Assembly: GCF_019703515.2 (NCBI RefSeq) | Contig: NC_059382.1 | Coordinates: 10,178,001-10,242,000, forward strand | Direction: 5' to 3' | DNA length: 64,000 nt | From: Myxocyprinus asiaticus | Lineage: Eukaryota; Chordata; Actinopteri; Cypriniformes; Catostomidae | Shown here: in pieces, positions 59,112 to 64,000 of the stretch | Numbering within the stretch: position 1 is the stretch's first letter | Layout of the letters: every line of letters starts with the position of its first letter | Made by a program: the position numbers and the translations under genes | Notes under the pieces: generated by a model | Told to the model about the DNA's origin: nothing | The model's database searches: none | The model's input: the letters and a program-made list of their open reading frames with translations, nothing else

Positions 59112-59213
59112 GTATGTATCAGGTTTGCCAAAGCATGTCATACACCTTCGCTTTGCAGCCACCACTGATCTCCAAAAGAAGTTATTCTGTTGTCTGTGAC
59201 ATTTAGTTATTGA

Positions 59214-59968
59214 TTAAAGCGATAGTTCACCCAAAAAGGAAATTCTCTCATCATTTACTTACCCTAATGCCATCCCAGATGTGTTTGACTTTCTATCTTT
59301 TGCAAAACACAAATTATTATTTTTTTTTTGTAAATATCAGAGCTTTGTTGGTACATTCATTTCAAGTGAACGGCGGCCATAACTATGAAGGTCCAAAAAT
59401 CGCATAAAAGCAGACTAAAAGTAATCCATACGAACCCAGTGGATAAATCCAGATTTTTAGAAGTGAAATGATGTAAAAAAAAAAAGCAAAAAAAAAAACA
59501 AAAAAAACAACGGATACAAATTTAAGTCCTTTTTTTTACTATAAATTTCCACTCTCACTTTCATTTCCACATTCTTTTTCTTTTGTTTTTTGCCAATTCA
59601 CATTCTTCATGCATATAGCCACCTACTGGTTGGGGCTGGTCAAAGGTGAAGATTTATAGTTAAAAAGGACTTCAATATTGATCTGTTTCTCACCCAAACC
59701 TATCATATCGCTTCTGAAGATATGGTTTAAACCACTGGAGTCACATGGATTACTTTAATGCTGCCTTTATGTGCTTTTTCTAGCTTCAGAGTTTTGGCCA
59801 CCATTCGCTTGCATTGAATGGACCAACAGTGCTGAGATACAGTATTCTTCGTTAAATCTTCATTTGTGTTCTACAGAAGAAAGAAAGTCATACACATCTG
59901 GGATGGCATGAGGGTGAGTACTGTAAATGATGAGAGAATTTTCATTTTTGGGTGAACTATCCCTTTAA
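59214..59968. repeat. TTAA-type inverted-repeat element, long form
   Basis: TTAA at 59214-59217 and 59965-59968. The left arm is AGCGATAGTTCACCC; the right arm ends GGGTGAACTATCCCT. The arms pair over at least 100 bases: CCATCCCAGATGTGTTTGAC on the left with ACACATCTGGGATGGCATGA on the right. Inner sequences also pair, for example AGTGAACGGCGGCC with GGCCACCATTCGCTT. Confidence 0.85.
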
Positions 59969-60992
59969 AGTGCATTTCACTATTCATGGGAAACCTGGAA
60001 ATATCAGGACATTTTTTAATTGTGTTTGCCAGGCCTGGAAATTAAAAATACATAGAGAAATCATGGACATTTCTGTAATGAATATACATTTTAGTTAGTT
60101 AGTTGGCTGTTTAGTATTTAATCTGTTTAGATATTTTAACAGATTTTTCATTGGTTAGCTTGTATGGAATTCAACTGGTTCCAAGCATGGTGATGTTCAA
60201 TTTGAGAGCAAATAAAGTTTTGAGTCAGAATGATTCATTAGCTAATTAATGTGATTAAAAAAAAAAGTTTTCTTAAAAAATCCTTATCCAGTAATCACAA
60301 GTGACTGGAAAGGTCATGGAAAAGTCATGCAAATTCATTGGTCAAAAAGTGTGATATGAGGCAATTATCAAATTTATAAGCTTGTTTTATGAGCTAAAAA
60401 CAAGGAGATTGAGTGCTTCATTTAAATATTTACTGATTACCAAACCCGTGTGTGATGAACTGTTTGCAACCTTTGTGCTTCCTGTTGTCATGCATTATTG
60501 GCTCTATGCTAACAACAGCAAACGATGCTCAGTTTTGCTTCTTAATGAAGTCTTTCATTGATGAAGTCTCTTGATAGTTAATGTCCTTTCTTTCCTTTCA
60601 AGCCCCTGACCTTTTGTCGCTAATTCTCAAGGTGCTTTTGAAGCGATTTAGCATTTAATTGTGTTCATGGGGTAAACGGAGCAGGTTGCTGTGAGTTTCA
60701 AAGCTTTGTCCTTATTAAATATGATGCTCTGTCAAATTAGTAATTGCGACTCGCAGCAGTTTTTGAGTCTCATTGTGCAGTCTTATTTTCTCTACCACTT
60801 GTTGGGAGACACACCAGGCTTTGATTAACTGCTCATTATCTAAAACAATAAACCACATGAATTGAGGTAATAACATATGTATCCCAAAAATAACTTAACA
60901 ATGGTTCTATGCTATTAAGAATGAATAATGTGCTTCTTATTTATTAATATATTGCATCACCATTTCAGTTGTCTTGGTTTCCATACAGCAAA

Positions 60993-61275
60993 TTAAAGGG
61001 ATAATTCACCCAAAAATGTATTCTGTCATCATTTACTCACTCTCGTGTGGTTCCAAACACTTATGACTTTTTTTCTTATTCTCTGGAACACGAAAGGAAA
61101 TTTTAGGCAGAATGTTAGCCTCAGTCACTGCTGGCTTTCATTGTATGGGGGCAAAAAAAAAAAAAAAAAGATGCAACAAAAGCGAATGGTGACTGAGGCA
61201 TTTAGTACAGATCATACAGGTTTGGAGGGTGAGTAAATGACAGAATTTAAATTTTTGGCCGAACTATCCCTTTAA
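60993..61275. repeat. TTAA-type inverted-repeat element, short form
   Basis: TTAA at 60993-60996 and 61272-61275. The left arm is AGGGATAATTCACCC and the right arm ends GAACTATCCCT. The interior has CCTCAGTCACTGCTGGC and GGTGACTGAGGC, around a poly(A) run at 61144-61158. Confidence 0.85.
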
Positions 61276-62780
61276 TGATGGTCTATGATGTGGTGCGGAG
61301 AAATCTGGAGAATGTACTTAACAGAGCCGTCTTTTGGCGATACTGCGAGTGGTAAACATTGGAGCGAGCGCGCTATGAAGGATCATTGCATATTCCAGTT
61401 TTTATTATTGCTTTTTTCCTTGGTTTTATCCTGCTCATACACAGGAAAGACACAGACCATGTCGCACAAAGGAAAGAAAAGAGAAAAAGGTGAGAGGTTT
61501 TATTTACTGAGGGCTTGTGTATGCCACCGGACACAAACACACAGAAAGGTAAAAGTTCCCAAACTAGCTAAAAAGGATATTCATTGACAAAATATTATAT
61601 GAAATATAAGAGAATATATTCATACATTGAGTTTTAATGAGCTAGAAATTTACTTTTCTGACAAAAAAGGATTGTAGAAAAATAAATGTAGGCTACAATA
61701 CTACAAGCTACAATCTAGAAAGAACTAAAAGCACTATAAACTGGCATTGGCAAATTGGCAGTCTTGAGTCGGCATGTACTGAAGCCATTCCACCAGCAGT
61801 TGAGAACGGTTGAGTACAGTTAGCTAACCGTGCCGAGAATTTCAGGCCAAGAATGGTTTATAATCGTGCCGTGCTGAACCGTGCTTCGGTGGAAATGCTA
61901 CTGTAACTATTCTGTACCATGCTCAGAGCCGTTCGGTCTGGTGGAAAGCATGGTGGAAAGTGGCTCTTGTGTGTTTGAACTACCTGGGAGACATTTCCAT
62001 TGGTTTTTCTCTAATCAGTGTGGGCTGGTCATTTCCCATATTAATTGCGGTTCTAGACCCCAGATTCCCACTGCACTGCACACCGTCATGACAGGCAGGT
62101 TGGCAGAAATAATGAGCAGTCTGCTTCAGGGAGAAAGCAATTACCCACCCCAGATGAACCTGTGAATGGAGTCTCTGGAAAGCTGAAAAGGGCCTAGATA
62201 TTTCTATGGAGTGCCTGCTATCGGACTGCCTGTCAGCTCTCCCAATTTACCTTGACTAGGTTCAGAGGCCTTCAGAGTGTATGTAGTAGAGCTAGTCGAC
62301 CGGGACTGGCATTAATTTGATAAAAATCATGATAAAATGTGACTTCAGTTGTGATGGATCCACCATAAGCATTACCAAAACAGAGACAAAGTAAAAAAAA
62401 TAAAATAAAAAAAAAATCACAGGTTTTTATTCAAGGAAACAAAATGAAACAAAACAAAACGAAACTAGACGAGACAAGAAAAGACAAGGCCAGACCAAAA
62501 AACAAAACAAAACAAAACACTAAGCACACTTGTCCTGAAGCAAATAATGTACATTATTCAATATCAGTCTAGTGAAGCGTGTATCGAGTACGCAGCGCAA
62601 TTTCCAATGAAGCCTCGTATCGGAGTGTGTATTGTTCCCTATCTGTCACTCACTCGACATTGTGTCGATGTAGTGACACTAGGGGTCACTCTTGGGAGCT
62701 CGAGACACCACTGGTCTTTGATAAAAGGCCAATGAAAATTGGTGAGTGGTATTTGCATGCCACTCCCCCGGACATACGGG

Positions 62781-62789
62781 TATAAAAGG
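62781..62789 (+). promoter_or_regulatory. TATA box of the DIRS-like element
   Basis: TATAAAAGG within a GC-richer leader, 154 bases before the gag-like ATG. It is followed by CACTCATTCAGATTTTCTCT near 62803, a plausible start region. Confidence 0.5.
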
Positions 62790-62934
62790 AGCTGGTATGC
62801 AACCACTCATTCAGATTTTCTCTTCGGAGCCGAACGGTCATGCTCACTGAGCTGAATTCCCACGACTGTTCATTCACCTCTGCTGGTTCTGACGGCGTAT
62901 TTCAACGGCTTCTCCCTCCTCTGCACTGCAGAGA

Positions 62935-63915
62935 ATGCCCCTGGGAGCTTTGGCAGAAATAAAAGAGTATATTTCTCTAAAAGAGTATATTTCTCTAAAA
63001 GAGTATATATCTCTAAAAGAGCCGCACACACGGAACGTCTTTTTAAAGACACGTCTTTTTAAAGATGCCTTTCCTTTGTGTGTTATTCCTGGTTGCACTC
63101 GTTATCTCTCGCCTTCTGACGGTCACGATCACTGTCTTTCGTGTCTGGGCACTGCTCTCGTGGAGACAGCGTTCGTGGATGGTCATGTACTCATTACGAG
63201 GACATGTCCATGGCAACGATGCTGACAGGGTCATGGGAGGCACATTTTTACTGCCCGGTCCCGATCTTTTCAGCTTCACCGCCCTCACTACCCTCAATGG
63301 TGCGGCGGCCAAGGGCTATTCGGCAATCCCCCAGTGGCCAAGGTGCTCACGGTGCACCTATGCCCACAGAGCGCCGCCACCTGGCATGGGTGCCCAAAGC
63401 CCCCGTCCAAGGCCTGTAGGTTTACGTCGTCTCTGATAGCCAAGGCCTACGGTGCCGCTGGACAAGCCGCCTCCTCCCTGCACACCATGGCTCTCCTGCA
63501 AGTCCGCCAAGGCGCTAAAGGAACTGCACGAGGGTAGTTCTGCCCCGGGATTGATGCAGGAACTGTGCTCCGAGCGACGGAGGTCACGGTGCGGTCTATT
63601 GGGCAGACGTTGTCCACATTAGTGGTCCAGGAGCGCCACCTTTGGCTCAACCTGGTCGAGATGGGTGAGGCTGTCAGGACACGGTTCCTTGCTGCCCCCA
63701 TATCCCAGGCTGGCCTATTCGGTGACACCGTCAAGGAATTTGCCCAGCATTTAATTGTGCTGCATGCCAAAGTGGCTTCAGTACTCAAGAGTTCAGCAAG
63801 AGCGGTTTCCTTGTTCCCTGGGTCACGTATCCGGTGTGCACGGCCGTCATCACGACCACCGTCCACCACTCTATTTGGCAGGTTTGGTGCTCCAGCAGCA
63901 GTCTCCTGCCCCTGA
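62935..63915 (+). pseudogene. Gag-like ORF of the DIRS-like element, frameshifted
   Basis: Begins MPLGALAEIK, then three in-frame EYISLK hexapeptides. A Cys-rich segment follows: CVIPGCTRYLSPSDGHDHCL and SCLG. A one-base loss near 63182 shifts the frame; SCTHYEDMSM continues it in the next frame. The C-terminal part in another frame (63565-63915) reads VQERHLWLNLVEMGEAVRTR and then AGLFGDTVKEFAQHL. That C-terminal block belongs to the family of DIRS structural proteins from which the LAP2-alpha C-terminal domain of mammals is thought to derive. Several frame changes make this copy non-functional. Confidence 0.7.
62960..63020 (+). repeat. 18-bp in-frame tandem repeat in the gag-like ORF
   Basis: Three and a half units of AAAGAGTATATTTCTCTA encode repeated EYISLK. 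A second small repeat, ACGTCTTTTTAAAGA, occurs twice at about 63037-63065. Confidence 0.85.
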
Positions 63916-64000
63916 GTGCCCAGCTGTGGCACAAATCCACCCCCGATGTGACAGTCTCCATGGGTCACGAGGACAGGCCTCTTCCTCCCCCGTCCCAGGC

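Larger units (their letters stand above)
59112..62565. other. nbea: nbea intron, proximal part in window
   Basis: No coding exon found before the DIRS-like element. It holds two TTAA-type elements (59214-59968 and 60993-61275). A MITE-like stretch near 61780-61960 carries GAACCGTGCTTCGGTGGAAA and GAGCCGTTCGGTCTGGTGGA. A-rich low complexity lies near 62390-62520. Confidence 0.6.
62566..64000 (+). mobile_element. DIRS-like tyrosine-recombinase retrotransposon, 5' part
   Basis: From about 62566 the composition becomes GC-richer. A leader has a perfect hairpin TCGACA-TTG-TGTCGA (62654-62668) and a TATA box, TATAAAAGG (62781-62789). The gag-like frame starts at 62935. The 3' part, with reverse transcriptase, RNase H and recombinase, lies beyond the window. 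The left boundary is inferred from composition and from family recognition. Confidence 0.7.

Noticed and set aside
61285..61587. 100-codon + strand frame with a hydrophobic stretch
   Set aside because: It has no domain, signal or splice context and lies beside repeat elements in an nbea intron; probably chance.

Overview
The window reads as intronic DNA of a ray-finned fish, most likely a cyprinid. The only host gene I can support is the 5' part of neurobeachin (nbea) on the + strand: seven consecutive coding exons between 44997 and 59111. They join in perfect phase into 315 uninterrupted codons and match vertebrate NBEA far better than its paralogue LRBA. The fish assignment rests on the repeats: DIRS-like, Ngaro-like and Gmr1-like retroelements, teleost tRNA-derived SINEs, and dense short inverted-repeat elements with TTAA flanks like those common in carp and zebrafish genomes. 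I see no bacterial or phage gene, CRISPR array, rRNA gene or intact tRNA gene.

Layout. Positions 1-44996 are read as the large intron before the exon that starts at 44997, which by comparison with the human gene is exon 2. This intron has been filled by mobile DNA. At 2264-7871 lie two inverted copies of a non-autonomous hAT-type element, the first with a perfect 8-bp target duplication and a nested SINE. At 8829-14130 there is debris of a tyrosine-recombinase (Ngaro/DIRS-like) retroelement, a SINE inserted into an older repeat, and a cluster of degenerate minisatellites. At 14924-15504 is a PIF/Harbinger-like MITE. At 17972-22516 is a complete but dead LTR retrotransposon on the - strand whose integrase lies upstream of reverse transcriptase, the Gmr1 arrangement. 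At 31945-34526 is an element with about 300-bp inverted ends and a - strand proline-rich repeat reading frame. A second copy of the long SINE lies at 37264-37688.

Positions 44997-59111 carry the nbea exons. The first three (44997-45228, 47761-47861, 49500-49595) encode the helical N-terminal region; the last four (50131-50252, 53693-53819, 57408-57527, 58965-59111) encode the concanavalin A/laminin G-like module. The introns hold inverted-repeat elements, an L1 reverse transcriptase fragment, microsatellites and a hammerhead-ribozyme-like motif. Two splice acceptors are built partly from repeats. Positions 59112-62565 are the next intron, and 62566-64000 is the 5' part of a decayed DIRS-like retrotransposon cut by the window end.

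No system here looks wholly new. The most interesting points are the Gmr1-type domain order, the inverted-end element with decapeptide repeats, the repeat-derived splice acceptors, and the hammerhead-like motif.
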